Below are positions 10,848 to 18,833 of a stretch of 64,000 bases of DNA, in pieces. The stretch comes from CAWINY01 sp963837635. Its GTDB lineage: Bacteria; Acidobacteriota; Terriglobia; Terriglobales; Acidobacteriaceae. The stretch lies in NCBI GenBank assembly GCA_963837635.1, contig CAWINY010000007.1, forward strand, positions 868,001 through 932,000. The letters run 5' to 3'. The translations under genes and the position numbers were made by a program. The notes under the pieces are model-generated. The model did not search any database and was not told the DNA's origin. It saw only the letters and a list, made by a program, of their open reading frames with translations. Position 1 is the stretch's first letter, and every line of letters begins with the position of its first letter.

Positions 10848-12390
10848 TCTTCGTCAATTCCGCCGTGGTCAGAAACTCATAATTCCCTGCCGGTGAGAGC
10901 TCAATGCCGCGCACACGCTTCGTGTGCACCAGCACGTTATCCGAATACCACAGATTGATGTAGGGCAAGTCCTGCGCCAGGATCTCCTGCAGTTCCCAAT
11001 AGATCTGCTTGCGCCTTTCGCGGTCGGTTTCGCGACGTCCGGCATCGATTAACGCATCGACGCGCGGATTCGAGTAATAACCACGATTGGCGCGCTTGGG
11101 TGGAATACTCGCCGAGTAGAAAACGTGCTCGAAGATGTCCGGGTCCTCATTGCCGCCGACCCATCTCATCGAAACCAGTTGGAATGCGCCGTTGGTTACG
11201 TCGGAATAGAAGGTGGCGAACTCAAAGGTACGAATATCCAGCGCGATGCCTACCTTCGCGAGTTGCTGTTGAAGAACCGCGGCCATCAAGCGCGTGGATT
11301 CCTCGGTCGAGGTCTTCATCGTCAGGTGGAAGCGGCTGCCGTTGTGCGCGGGGTAGCCAGCCTCGTCGAGCAGCTTGCGCGCGACCTCGGGGTTGTAGTC
11401 ATACGTGGCCACATTGGGGTTATAGGCCCAGTGCTGCGGCGGGAGGATGCTGTTGGCGGGCCGCACCTGATCGCGCCATAAATAGTGGATCATCGGCTCG
11501 CGATCGATGGCATAGGCCAGCGCACGGCGGACGCGAACATCTTTCAGAATCGGATCGCGCAGGTTCATCGCGATGTAGGAGAAAATAGTGCCGGGTGAGC
11601 TCTGGATCTCGAGCCCGCGGTCCCCGCGCAGGGCGATGATCATGTCGGCGGTAAGCGCATTCTCCGCGACGTCGGCGCTGCCTTTGCGCAACTCGAGGAC
11701 GCGCGTGGTCGTGTCCGGCACGATGGCGAAGCGCACGCGCCGCAGCTTTGGTGGATTGCCCCAATACTGATCATTTCGCGCGATCACAACGTCTTTGTCC
11801 TGCTGCATCGAGACGAAGCGGAAGGGGCCGGAGCCGATCGGGTTCTGCGCCAACTCCATGCCCGAACCATAGGGGACGATCCCAATGCTCAGGTTCCACA
11901 GCAGGGTTGCGTAGGGCTCCTTCAGATGGAAGATGACCGTGGCCGCATCGGGCGTATCGATCCGGTCGATGTAGCGATAGGTGCTTGCCTTAGTGGTCAG
12001 CAGCGTGCCTTGCAGGATGGAGTCGAAGGTCCACTTCACATCGCGCGCAGTGAGCAGACGTCCATCGTGGAAGCGCACTCCGCTACGCAGATGAAAAATG
12101 TAAGTGAGCGGATCGGGCATCTCCCACCGCTCGGCCAGCGACGGCTGCAGATTGAAGTGCTCGTCGCGGCGCACCAGCGAATCAAACATCAGTTCGTAGA
12201 TGCGCTCCGACGGCGCATCGGTCCCAACCCGAGGATCAAGGCTTCCCGGACTGCTCTCGATGATCATCACCAACTCGCCCGGCTCCGGCTTGCGGGCGCA
12301 GGAGGCGAGCAGCAGGATGAGGGCTGCCAAAAACACAAGGGCCGCTGATTTGCGCAGATCAACGCTGATTGTTGCTAACGACGGTTTCAT
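10840..12390 (-). CDS. ABC transporter substrate-binding lipoprotein, peptide/nickel type (SBP family 5)
   Basis: A periplasmic solute receptor of 516 residues. The N-terminal hydrophobic segment ends in the lipobox LLAS-C with Cys31 as the lipidated residue. It is followed by the family 5 signature (GSLDPRVGTDAPSERIYELMFDSLVRRD), LAERWEMPDPLTYIFHLRSGVRFHDG and the DVKWTFDS segment. The C-terminus ELT-K-S-R-stop is written by an inverted-repeat arm. Residues about 7-17 (TISVDLRKSAA) coincide with a dispersed repeat also found at 9587-9649, so part of the signal sequence is repeat-derived. No permease or ATPase genes are adjacent, so the cognate transporter is elsewhere. Ligand is probably oligopeptide, but nickel or other solutes are possible. 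Confidence 0.92.
   Translation of the reverse strand: MKPSLATISVDLRKSAALVFLAALILLLASCARKPEPGELVMIIESSPGSLDPRVGTDAPSERIYELMFDSLVRRDEHFNLQPSLAERWEMPDPLTYIFHLRSGVRFHDGRLLTARDVKWTFDSILQGTLLTTKASTYRYIDRIDTPDAATVIFHLKEPYATLLWNLSIGIVPYGSGMELAQNPIGSGPFRFVSMQQDKDVVIARNDQYWGNPPKLRRVRFAIVPDTTTRVLELRKGSADVAENALTADMIIALRGDRGLEIQSSPGTIFSYIAMNLRDPILKDVRVRRALAYAIDREPMIHYLWRDQVRPANSILPPQHWAYNPNVATYDYNPEVARKLLDEAGYPAHNGSRFHLTMKTSTEESTRLMAAVLQQQLAKVGIALDIRTFEFATFYSDVTNGAFQLVSMRWVGGNEDPDIFEHVFYSASIPPKRANRGYYSNPRVDALIDAGRRETDRERRKQIYWELQEILAQDLPYINLWYSDNVLVHTKRVRGIELSPAGNYEFLTTAELTKSR
12341..12370. repeat. Repeat copy in the signal-peptide coding region of the lipoprotein gene
   Basis: GCCGCTGATTTGCGCAGATC followed by AACGCTGATT is the same module as the hairpin at 9587-9649. 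On the minus strand it encodes residues 7-17 of the substrate-binding lipoprotein. Confidence 0.65.
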
Positions 12391-12409
12391 GAATCGAATT
12401 CAGATACGT

Positions 12410-12548
12410 ATCAGGGCACGACTTTAGTCGTGCCGAGCAGAACGCAAGAGCCCCCAGGGCTTTAGCCCCTGCAAAATACGGTTCCTCAGGGGCTAAAGCC
12501 CTAGTTCCTGTGGCTTATAGCGGCACGGCTGAAGCCGCGCCCTGACAC
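12410..12548. repeat. Compound palindromic element (nested hairpins)
   Basis: Outer arms 12411-12435 (TCAGGGCACGACTTTAGTCG...) and 12521-12545 (...GGCTGAAGCCGCGCCCTGA) are inverted relative to each other and each is itself a palindrome. Between them lie two further copies in opposite orientation of an AGGGCTTTAGCCCCTG module (454-471 and 487-504). Related to the copy inside metH. No gene is present here; it separates the lipoprotein start from anmK. Confidence 0.8.
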
Positions 12549-12559
12549 GAAACCGAGTT

Positions 12560-13738
12560 CTACGCGAATTCATCCGCTTTCCTCAGCGGCGGATACGATA
12601 CCTTGCCCAAGATCGCCGCGTGCTGCGCGCCGGTGGCGGATGGAACATTCGAGGGCATCCTGTGCCAGGTTTGATAGGCGAGCACCGCAAACGCCATGGC
12701 TTCTTTGGCCGCCGATGGCATGCCTAGCTCATCCGAGGTGCGCACGTGCAGGCCAAGCGGCTCCAGCACCGTCTTGATCATCCGCATCAGTGTCGCGTTG
12801 TTGGTGCCGCCGCCGCTGACGATGAACTCCCGATATTGCGCCGCGTCCCCGCCCAGGCGCATGACCATGGCCACCGATTGCGCGATGCTGCGCGCGGTGA
12901 GCGCGGTTGCAGTTGCCACAATATCCTCTGGACGCGCACAGCCGCAGCGCTGAAGAAGTTTACCGACGAACTCGCCTCCGAACTGCTCGCGCCCGGCGGT
13001 GCGCGGCGGCTTGCGGCGAAAAAAGCCGGCCCGCAGCGCCTCGGAGACAATCTGGTCCATCGGGTAGCCGCTCGCGGCGATGCGCCCATCTTTGTCGTAC
13101 GGCTCGCTGAAGAGGCACTGCATGACAGTGTCGATCACCATGTTGCCGGGACCGGTGTCGAAGGCAATTACCTGCTCCGAGGTGGCACCCGCGGGTATAG
13201 CCGTGAGATTGCCGATGCCGCCGATGTTCTGCACGATCCGCCCCCGGCTCCGGTGCCGGTAAAGCATGTAATCGAGGAATGGGACCAGCGGCGCGCCCTT
13301 GCCCCCGGCCGCCATGTCAGCGGGACGAAAATCGCTCACCACTGGCACGCCACAGCGTGCGGCAATCACTGCGCCTTCGCCGGTTTGCCAGGTGCATGCG
13401 ATCGTGCGGCCCAGGAACTGGGCAGCATCGCCCTGATGGTAGATCGTCTGGCCGTGACACCCGATCAGCTCAGCTTGCACGCCTGCGCGCCGCTGGGTCG
13501 CGAGCACCGCGTCCGCATACAGTTCACCGAGCAGGAAGCTCAATCGGGCCAAATCGGCAACCCTGGCCTTTTGCGCGTTCATGGACGCCAGCACCGCTTT
13601 GCGCACGTCGGCGGGATAAGGGAATGCCTGCTGCGCGATCAGCTCCAGGCGTGTGCGAAAGCCGCGGCCGAACAACCGCACCAGCGCGACGTCGATCCCG
13701 TCGGCGGAGGTTCCGCTCATCACACCGGCGACGATCAC
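12560..13738 (-). CDS. anmK: Anhydro-N-acetylmuramic acid kinase
   Basis: Phosphorylates and hydrolyses 1,6-anhydroMurNAc to MurNAc-6-phosphate, the step after NagZ in peptidoglycan recycling. Motifs: MSGTSADGIDVALV at the N-terminus (ATP phosphate binding), GCHGQTIYHQ, IGGIGNLT, DTGPGN and SGGGTNN. The open frame extends to 13792, but the first 18 codons of that extension are a dispersed palindrome. The GTG at 13736-13738 is preferred because it overlaps the nagZ stop as GTGA, the classic coupling arrangement. From there the protein has 392 residues, close to family length. Being coupled to nagZ strongly supports a joint recycling role. Confidence 0.96.
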   Translation of the reverse strand: MIVAGVMSGTSADGIDVALVRLFGRGFRTRLELIAQQAFPYPADVRKAVLASMNAQKARVADLARLSFLLGELYADAVLATQRRAGVQAELIGCHGQTIYHQGDAAQFLGRTIACTWQTGEGAVIAARCGVPVVSDFRPADMAAGGKGAPLVPFLDYMLYRHRSRGRIVQNIGGIGNLTAIPAGATSEQVIAFDTGPGNMVIDTVMQCLFSEPYDKDGRIAASGYPMDQIVSEALRAGFFRRKPPRTAGREQFGGEFVGKLLQRCGCARPEDIVATATALTARSIAQSVAMVMRLGGDAAQYREFIVSGGGTNNATLMRMIKTVLEPLGLHVRTSDELGMPSAAKEAMAFAVLAYQTWHRMPSNVPSATGAQHAAILGKVSYPPLRKADEFA

Positions 13739-15051
13739 GAGCGCTGCCTCTTGGTGCCCCACATCTGCCCGGTTTTGGCAGATGTGGGGCACCCTCGGTC
13801 CCCTTCTTCCAAACCAGCGACGCGAATCTCTTCTTCAAACTCCCAGATGGCGCGGCGCAGGCGACTGACCACTGCCTCGCTCGGCGCCGGCACTCGGCGG
13901 TCGCCAATTGCGGCGTTGCGCTTGGCACGGCGGATGCGCGTTGCGGATTCCCGCACGCGGCGGGCAAAGCGGCGGTCGGCTTCGGCGCGGCGCAGAACCG
14001 CCTCGTAGGTCGCGTGCACCGCCTGCTCGTTGTGGCAGACGAGATAAATGTCCGCCCCCGCCTCGATGGTGCGCACCGCCGCCTCGCCGATTCCGGCCGC
14101 GGCCAGCACGCCGCCCATTTCGAGGTCATCGGAGATAATCAGGCCGCGGTAGCCGATCTTCTTGCGCAGGATGTCGGTGATCCACTTCTTCGAGAGCGAG
14201 GCGGGCGTGTTGTCGCGGGTGACCGCCGGATAGTTCGCGTGCGCCACCATCACAAACGGCATCTCGCGGCGCAAAGTGCGGTAGGGCGCGAGATCTTCGT
14301 CCCACAGGCGCTTCCATGGTTTGTCGATGGACGGCAGTTCCTTGTGAGTGTCGAGCTTCGCCTCGCCCAGCCCGGGAAAGTGCTTGCCGCAGCCGAGCAC
14401 GTGCGCGTCGCGAAGGCCGCGCAGGAACTGGCGGGCGTAGACAATCGCCTGCCGCGGATCGTCACTGACAGTGCGGGAGGTGAGCACGGCGCGCGACGGA
14501 GCAAACGCCAGGTCAAACACCGGGGCGAAATCCACGTTGAAGCCCAGCGCCGCGCACTCGCGTCCGATGATGGCGCCATGCTTGCGAAACAGCTCACGTC
14601 GTTCTTTATCGCGCCGCGGTGCGGCGCTGGCTTTATCGCGCCCCCGCGCAGAGGGTGGCCCACTCAAGCCCGATTTTGGCTTGAGTGGCTGGGACGCCCG
14701 CTCAAGCCCGGTGTTGGCTTGAGTAGGCTGGTGCCCCACATCTGCCCGGGTTTGGCAGATGTGGGATGAGAAAACATCTGCCGCCGAGGGCGCCGGCGCA
14801 ATTACATTTTTCAGCCGGTCTACCGTGCCGCCTTCCATGTCTACACAGGTGTAAAGCGGCTCGGGCACGGCCTTTTGGCAGGCGCGCAGCAGCTCCCACG
14901 TCTGGCGCGGTTCGCGGATGTTGCGGGCGAACAGGATCACGCCGCCGGGCTGCAACTCGGCGAGCATGGCGCGCAGCCCGGCTGTGGGCTCCACGCCGTC
15001 AAAGCCCAGGATGAGCAGTTGCCCGACTTCCTCTCGAAGATCACGTTGCAT
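13735..15051 (-). CDS. nagZ: Beta-N-acetylhexosaminidase NagZ (glycoside hydrolase family 3), carrying repeat insertions
   Basis: Removes GlcNAc from GlcNAc-anhydromuropeptides in the cytosol. Evidence: early GQLLILGFDG, then ARNI, DMEGGTVDRLK, the KHFPGLG segment with the following DTH, and LIISDDLEMGGV, where the first Asp of DD is the expected nucleophile. The frame opens at 15132, but the first 27 codons read through repeat sequence; ATG 15051 starts the conserved domain, giving 438 residues against about 340-380 usual. The surplus is repeat-derived. About 55 residues (bases about 14600-14775) sit in a loop before the helix that precedes FNVDFAPVFD. The last 20 residues (from GCPTSAKTGQMWGT) are a second palindrome copy. 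It overlaps anmK by 4 bases. Catalytic motifs are intact, so activity is likely. Confidence 0.94.
   Translation of the reverse strand: MQRDLREEVGQLLILGFDGVEPTAGLRAMLAELQPGGVILFARNIREPRQTWELLRACQKAVPEPLYTCVDMEGGTVDRLKNVIAPAPSAADVFSSHICQTRADVGHQPTQANTGLERASQPLKPKSGLSGPPSARGRDKASAAPRRDKERRELFRKHGAIIGRECAALGFNVDFAPVFDLAFAPSRAVLTSRTVSDDPRQAIVYARQFLRGLRDAHVLGCGKHFPGLGEAKLDTHKELPSIDKPWKRLWDEDLAPYRTLRREMPFVMVAHANYPAVTRDNTPASLSKKWITDILRKKIGYRGLIISDDLEMGGVLAAAGIGEAAVRTIEAGADIYLVCHNEQAVHATYEAVLRRAEADRRFARRVRESATRIRRAKRNAAIGDRRVPAPSEAVVSRLRRAIWEFEEEIRVAGLEEGDRGCPTSAKTGQMWGTKRQRS
13753..13795. repeat. PHIC-type palindrome, copy 1 (nagZ 3' end)
   Basis: Perfect arms GGTGCCCCACATCTGCC and GGCAGATGTGGGGCACC around a short loop. 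Encodes the extreme C-terminus of NagZ and lies just upstream of the anmK start. First of seven copies in this window. Confidence 0.9.
14656..14727. repeat. Two CTCAAGCC...GGCTTGAG palindromes inside nagZ
   Basis: Arms CTCAAGCC/GGCTTGAG around loops CGATTTT (about 14664-14686) and CGGTGTT (about 14701-14723). Together with the adjacent PHIC-type palindrome they form one composite insertion in the nagZ frame. Confidence 0.85.
14731..14765. repeat. PHIC-type palindrome, copy 2 (inside nagZ)
   Basis: GTGCCCCACATCTGCC and GGCAGATGTGGG arms around CGGGTTT. In frame within nagZ; read on the minus strand it gives SSHICQTRADVGHQ. Confidence 0.9.
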
Positions 15052-15130
15052 TGGAGAAAACCTACCACAGAGACACAAGGCACCGAGGGGAAAACCTGCC
15101 GCGGAGTCAGGAAAAAGAGGGATCGCTGCC

Positions 15131-15200
15131 ATCAGCCGCTAAAGCGGCAACGAAAATCGGCTGGCTGTCGGCGCGGCTGAAGCCGCTCCCTTTCAAAGGA
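15131..15200. repeat. Degenerate palindromic repeat upstream of nagZ
   Basis: CAGCCGCTAAAGCGGC and GCGCGGCTGAAGCCGCTCCC are palindromic modules related to those at 12410-12548. Just before it, 15060-15110 holds a half-copy of the ACAGAGACACAAGGCACCGAGG-type sequence, related to the 153-364 element. No gene is visible in 15052-15270. Confidence 0.6.
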
Positions 15201-15270
15201 GAGATACCTTATGTGAATTGTGCTGCACTGCAGGGGAACACCGGGGCAAGACTCTTACGCCGCAGGCCTC

Positions 15271-15825
15271 CTACCGAGAAATCTCTTGTTGCGGCAGCGA
15301 TCCCGCCTCGCTTCGCTTGGACTCAGAAGAACACACGACATGCAGGCCTTTCTGCGCAAGTACGCCGTGCCCCGGAGGTTCGTGCATCGCGTAGTCGTGT
15401 TCGTTGATCAGGCGGCGCAGCTCCGCATCGATCCGCAATACCGACTCCTGCACCATGGCGTACAACTCCGCGTCCCTGGGCGTCCAACCGGCGTTGCAGA
15501 TCACCTGCAGGGCGTTGCGTACGCGGTCGCTCATTTCCAGGACAGCCGCTAATCGCTGGGCTCGGTAAGCTGCACAACGGAGCATCACTTCATGTTCGCT
15601 GTACCAGAGCCACAGCATGAAATAGACGACGGCCCCCACCCCGATTCCGGTGACCGCACCCAAAATGATTCCATAAACCCACACTGGCAAATGGCGCGGG
15701 CCGGGCACATGGAAATCCCACCAAGTTTGAATGGTGATGGAAGCCAGCAGCAGACCGAAGATAGTGCTGGCTAGCAAACGTCGCAACCGGGTGGTGCACA
15801 GCAGGCGATAGACAGCTTCACCCAT
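15271..15825 (-). CDS. Hypothetical membrane protein with two transmembrane segments
   Basis: Not recognised. The 184-residue protein has a basic N-terminus, two hydrophobic segments (about 18-33 around STIFGLLLASITIQTWW and about 48-72 around GIILGAVTGIGVGAVVYFM), then a soluble, helical C-terminal half rich in Arg and Glu. The last 25 residues (SSESKRSEAGSLPQQEISR) look like unrelated extension. The ATG has a good ribosome site (AAAGGAG about 8 bases upstream). It stands alone between nagZ and the glycosylase region. Two-helix topology with a cytoplasmic tail would fit a small sensor or assembly factor, but that is a guess. Confidence 0.7.
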   Translation of the reverse strand: MGEAVYRLLCTTRLRRLLASTIFGLLLASITIQTWWDFHVPGPRHLPVWVYGIILGAVTGIGVGAVVYFMLWLWYSEHEVMLRCAAYRAQRLAAVLEMSDRVRNALQVICNAGWTPRDAELYAMVQESVLRIDAELRRLINEHDYAMHEPPGHGVLAQKGLHVVCSSESKRSEAGSLPQQEISR

Positions 15826-16258
15826 GGCGGGCTCCTTTTACCGAACTGCCAATACCACAAATGACCCAGGGCTTTTGCGCTGATTCAAGTATGCAAGCAG
15901 CAGGTGATTCTAGCATTCACCGTACGCAGTGCGGGAAAACGTCTTGCCTCTCAGCCCAACTGGACAGCGGTGGTCTGGAGTCTTTCCATAACTCCACGCG
16001 CAGCAGGGCTGCGCCTCGGACACTTCAACTTCTCCCTCCAGCGCGGACACCTCTAAATGACTGTGCCTCCAGAGGCAGCTAAAGCTAAAGGGAGTTGGGT
16101 GCTAGCAGTCGCTGCTATGGAACGGAATGTGTGAGTGGATTCCACAAAAGTAAAGTGAGGTGCGTAGTCCCCTGCCGCTGGGCCTTTCCCGCCACGTAGC
16201 ACGTCATTGACCAAATTGGACTGGATTCTTAAGGGCTGACTCAGCTCCGGCAAGCCTA
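15826..16258. other. Gene-free stretch
   Basis: About 430 bases with no reading frame that looks coding on either strand, no palindromic repeat of the local families, and no clear promoter beyond the upstream region of the 15.8 kb gene. Confidence 0.5.
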
Positions 16259-16447
16259 ACCGCCGAAATACAGCTCCAAGTGACTGAGGCCCTGAGCGAG
16301 GATGTGGGGCGGGCAGTGGCCCGCATCGATCCGGACGATTTGCAGCGGCTTGAGGTGACGGTCAACGATCTGGTTGAGGTAACCGGCAAGCGCCGGACGG
16401 TGTGCAAGCCCCTGCCCTTGTACCGTGAGCTCCGGGGTCAGTCCAGC
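16259..16447 (+). pseudogene. Fragment of a Cdc48/VAT-type AAA ATPase N-domain
   Basis: An open frame from about 16211 to 16594 contains roughly 55 residues that fit the double-psi-barrel N-domain of Cdc48/p97/VAT ATPases: VTEALSEDVGRAVARIDPDD, then a DLVEVTGKRRTVCK segment and LPLYRELRGQ. After RGQ the match stops, and the frame simply runs antisense into the 3' end of the uracil-DNA glycosylase gene. There is no ATPase domain in the window. No convincing start codon precedes it (the nearest is a GTG at 16280 within the match). It is best read as the 5' stump of a lost AAA gene. Confidence 0.7.
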
Positions 16448-16479
16448 TGGACGTTCTTTCCCGAGAAAACGCCGCCGAA

Positions 16480-17223
16480 TCAGCGGCTGGTATTGGGTTT
16501 CGCTCCGCGGGCCAACACGCGCGCCCGCTCGAAGATCTGGCGGAACATCTTCTCCGTGAGCTTGCCCGTTTGCGTGTTCTGGTTGGAGGGGTGATAGGAG
16601 GCCAGCAGAATGCGGCCGTCCGGCAACTCGTACTCCGCGCCATGACGGAAAACATACGGGCTCTTCCACCCCAAAACGCGCGGCGCGTCTTGGGAAGCCC
16701 GCTTTCGATCAAGGAAGCCGCCCCGCTTCAAATAGCGGAGCACGGCATCAAAGCCGATCTTGCCCAGCGCCACGAAGACGCGCACCTGCTTCAGCAGCGC
16801 CAATTCCCGGTCGAAAAACTCCGAGCAATTGGAGAGTTCCTCGGGAGTGGGCTTGTTCCCCGGCGGTGCGCAGCGCACGGCGGCGGTGATGTACAGGTCG
16901 CGCAACCTCAGGTCGTCATCCGCGCTTTCGGCATTCGGTTGGCTGGCAAAGCCGGTCTGGTACAGCACCGGATATAGGAACTTGCCGGAGGAATCCCCGG
17001 TAAACATCCGCCCGGTGCGATTGGAGCCGTGGGCGCCCGGCGCCAGGCCGACGATCAGCACCCGCGCCTCAGGGTCGCCGAAGCCGGGCACGGGCTTGCC
17101 CCAGTAGTCGCATTCCAGGTAGGCGCGCCGCTTTTCGCGAGCCACCTGCTCCCGGTATTGGACCAAGCGAGGACAGCGGCGGCAGGCGACGATTTCACGG
17201 TTGAGAAGGTCGAGAGAGGACAT
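16480..17223 (-). CDS. Uracil-DNA glycosylase, family 5 (UDGb)
   Basis: Excises uracil and other deaminated bases from DNA. The 247-residue protein starts with the CRRCPRLVQYRE segment; together with later cysteines (AAVRCAPP, SNCSEFF) it forms the 4Fe-4S ligand set of family 4/5 enzymes. Motif I is GLAPGAHGSNRTGRMFTGD. It lacks the acidic residue used by family 4 and has the Ala-Gly-Ala-His form of family 5. Motif II is SYHPSNQNTQTGKLT. ATG 17223 gives a normal N-terminus. Its 3' end is overlapped in antisense by the Cdc48 fragment frame. Monocistronic. Confidence 0.93.
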   Translation of the reverse strand: MSSLDLLNREIVACRRCPRLVQYREQVAREKRRAYLECDYWGKPVPGFGDPEARVLIVGLAPGAHGSNRTGRMFTGDSSGKFLYPVLYQTGFASQPNAESADDDLRLRDLYITAAVRCAPPGNKPTPEELSNCSEFFDRELALLKQVRVFVALGKIGFDAVLRYLKRGGFLDRKRASQDAPRVLGWKSPYVFRHGAEYELPDGRILLASYHPSNQNTQTGKLTEKMFRQIFERARVLARGAKPNTSR

Positions 17224-17286
17224 CGGAGACAGTGTTTCAGTTTCCGGTTCGCAGTTTCAACTCCCTCCTGACAGGCCGCAGAATTG

Positions 17287-17363
17287 TAGCGCTGGCGTCT
17301 CGCCGGCGGGTTCCATTCGCAGTACCACAGTTGACAAAGCCAGCCGGCGAGACGCCGACGCTA
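17287..17363. repeat. Inverted repeat upstream of tig
   Basis: Arms 17287-17307 (TAGCGCTGGCGTCTCGCCGG.) and 17343-17363 are near-perfect reverse complements. A single related arm (GGGGAGACGCCAGTGCTATC) occurs at about 27805-27824. It lies between the divergent udg and tig starts. Confidence 0.75.
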
Positions 17364-17479
17364 CTGGCCCCCGGTTTGACCGCCACTCCGCCTGCCATTA
17401 ACATGTCTTTCATCTATATGGGACTGAGCCGAATTGGCTCGGGACGAATCTAAATCTCAAGCAGTTCAAGGTCAAAGGA

Positions 17480-18751
17480 TTGACTTCCATCGAAACGAAT
17501 CCCTGCACCCGCGAGATCCAGGTTGAAATTCCGGCCGAGGTGGTCGCGAATGAAACCGAGACCATCGTTCAGAAATATCAAAAGCACGCCCGCATCCCCG
17601 GATTCCGTCGGGGCAAGGTGCCGGCGACGATCATCCGCCAGCGCTTTGCCGAAGACCTGCGCAGCGAAGTGGTGGAGACGCTGTTTCCGCGCTACTTCCG
17701 CCAGGAAACGGAAAAGCAGGGTTTAATGCCGGTCTCGCCGCCGCGCTTCACCGACATGCAGATCCAGGAAGGGCAGCCGCTACGCTTTAAGGCAACATTC
17801 GAAGTTCTTCCTGAAATCGAAGTGAGCGGGTACAAGGAGGTGCAAGCGGAAAAGAAGGACACCAGCGTCAGCGAGGAAGAAGTGGCGAAGGCGCTGGAGT
17901 CGATCCGCGAGCAGCACGCCAGCTACAACCCGGTGGAGGAAGACCGCCCGCTGGCCGACGGCGACTTCGCCCAAGCCTCGTTCAATGGCCGCGCCAAAGA
18001 CGATGCGGACGCCAAGCCGGTGAACGTGGAAGAGGTCCTGGTGGAGATCGGCGGCAGCAATACCGTGCACGAGTTTTCGGACAACCTGCGCGGGCTGAAA
18101 GTCGGAGAGCAGAAGAGCTTCGAGGTCACCTACTCGGCCGACCACGGCGAGCAGCGGCTGGCGGGGAAGACTTTGACCTACGAGGTCACGGTCAAGGGCA
18201 TCAAGCAGAAGCAGATGCCGGAGCTGAACGACGAATTCGCCAAGCAGGTGGGCGACTTCGAAACCCTGGACACGTTGACAGAGTTCATCCGCAAGAGCAT
18301 CGCAGAGGACAAACAACATCATGCCGACAACGAGGCCAAGGACAAAATCTTAGAGGAATTGGTCGCCAAGCATGATTTTCCGGTTCCTGAAGCTCTGGTG
18401 GAACATCAGATTGATCTCAGGCTGGAACGTGGCCTGCGCGCTCTGGCCCATCAGGGAATGCGCACCGAGGACCTGAAAAAGCTAGACATGGGCCGGCTGC
18501 GCGCCGCCCAGCGCGACAATGCATTAAAGGAAGTACGGGCCACTCTGCTGTTGGATCGGATCGCGAAACTGGAGAACATCGAGGTCAGCGAGGAGGAGGT
18601 CACGAAGGAGCTTGAAGCGCTGGCGAAGCAGTCGAAGCAGGGTTTGGAGGACCTTCGGGCTCGTTTGACACAGGAAATGGCCCTGGATAAAATCCGGGAC
18701 AGAATCCGCGAAGCCAAGACCCTCGATTTCCTTTATCGCCAATCCGCGTAA
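17480..18751 (+). CDS. tig: Trigger factor (ribosome-associated chaperone, FKBP-type)
   Basis: Binds nascent chains at the ribosome exit and isomerises prolyl bonds. The 423 residues fit the family: the N-terminal ribosome-binding domain carries the GFRRGKVP signature (ARIPGFRRGKVPATIIRQRF), followed by the FKBP domain and a helical C-terminal domain ending LDFLYRQSA. The start is uncertain: a TTG at 17480 has AAGG 9 bases upstream and no ATG lies between the preceding in-frame stop and the conserved region. It heads the order tig-clpP-clpX-lon seen in many bacteria; spacing to clpP is 82 bases. Confidence 0.96.
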   Translation: MTSIETNPCTREIQVEIPAEVVANETETIVQKYQKHARIPGFRRGKVPATIIRQRFAEDLRSEVVETLFPRYFRQETEKQGLMPVSPPRFTDMQIQEGQPLRFKATFEVLPEIEVSGYKEVQAEKKDTSVSEEEVAKALESIREQHASYNPVEEDRPLADGDFAQASFNGRAKDDADAKPVNVEEVLVEIGGSNTVHEFSDNLRGLKVGEQKSFEVTYSADHGEQRLAGKTLTYEVTVKGIKQKQMPELNDEFAKQVGDFETLDTLTEFIRKSIAEDKQHHADNEAKDKILEELVAKHDFPVPEALVEHQIDLRLERGLRALAHQGMRTEDLKKLDMGRLRAAQRDNALKEVRATLLLDRIAKLENIEVSEEEVTKELEALAKQSKQGLEDLRARLTQEMALDKIRDRIREAKTLDFLYRQSA

Positions 18752-18833
18752 AGCCGATAGTATCTGCGCTGCCTTGAAGAACACGTTCCGCTCGGGGCGG
18801 CAGTGTAGCAGGAACGAGGAAAGGACCGACGGA

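Noticed and set aside
13753..14765. CRISPR array reading of the palindromes in nagZ
   Set aside because: The copies are far apart, inside a gene, differ in flanks and have no spacers of even length; no cas genes are present.
12746..14769. Two long open frames on the plus strand over anmK and nagZ
   Set aside because: Arg/Pro-rich shadow products; the minus strand carries both enzymes.
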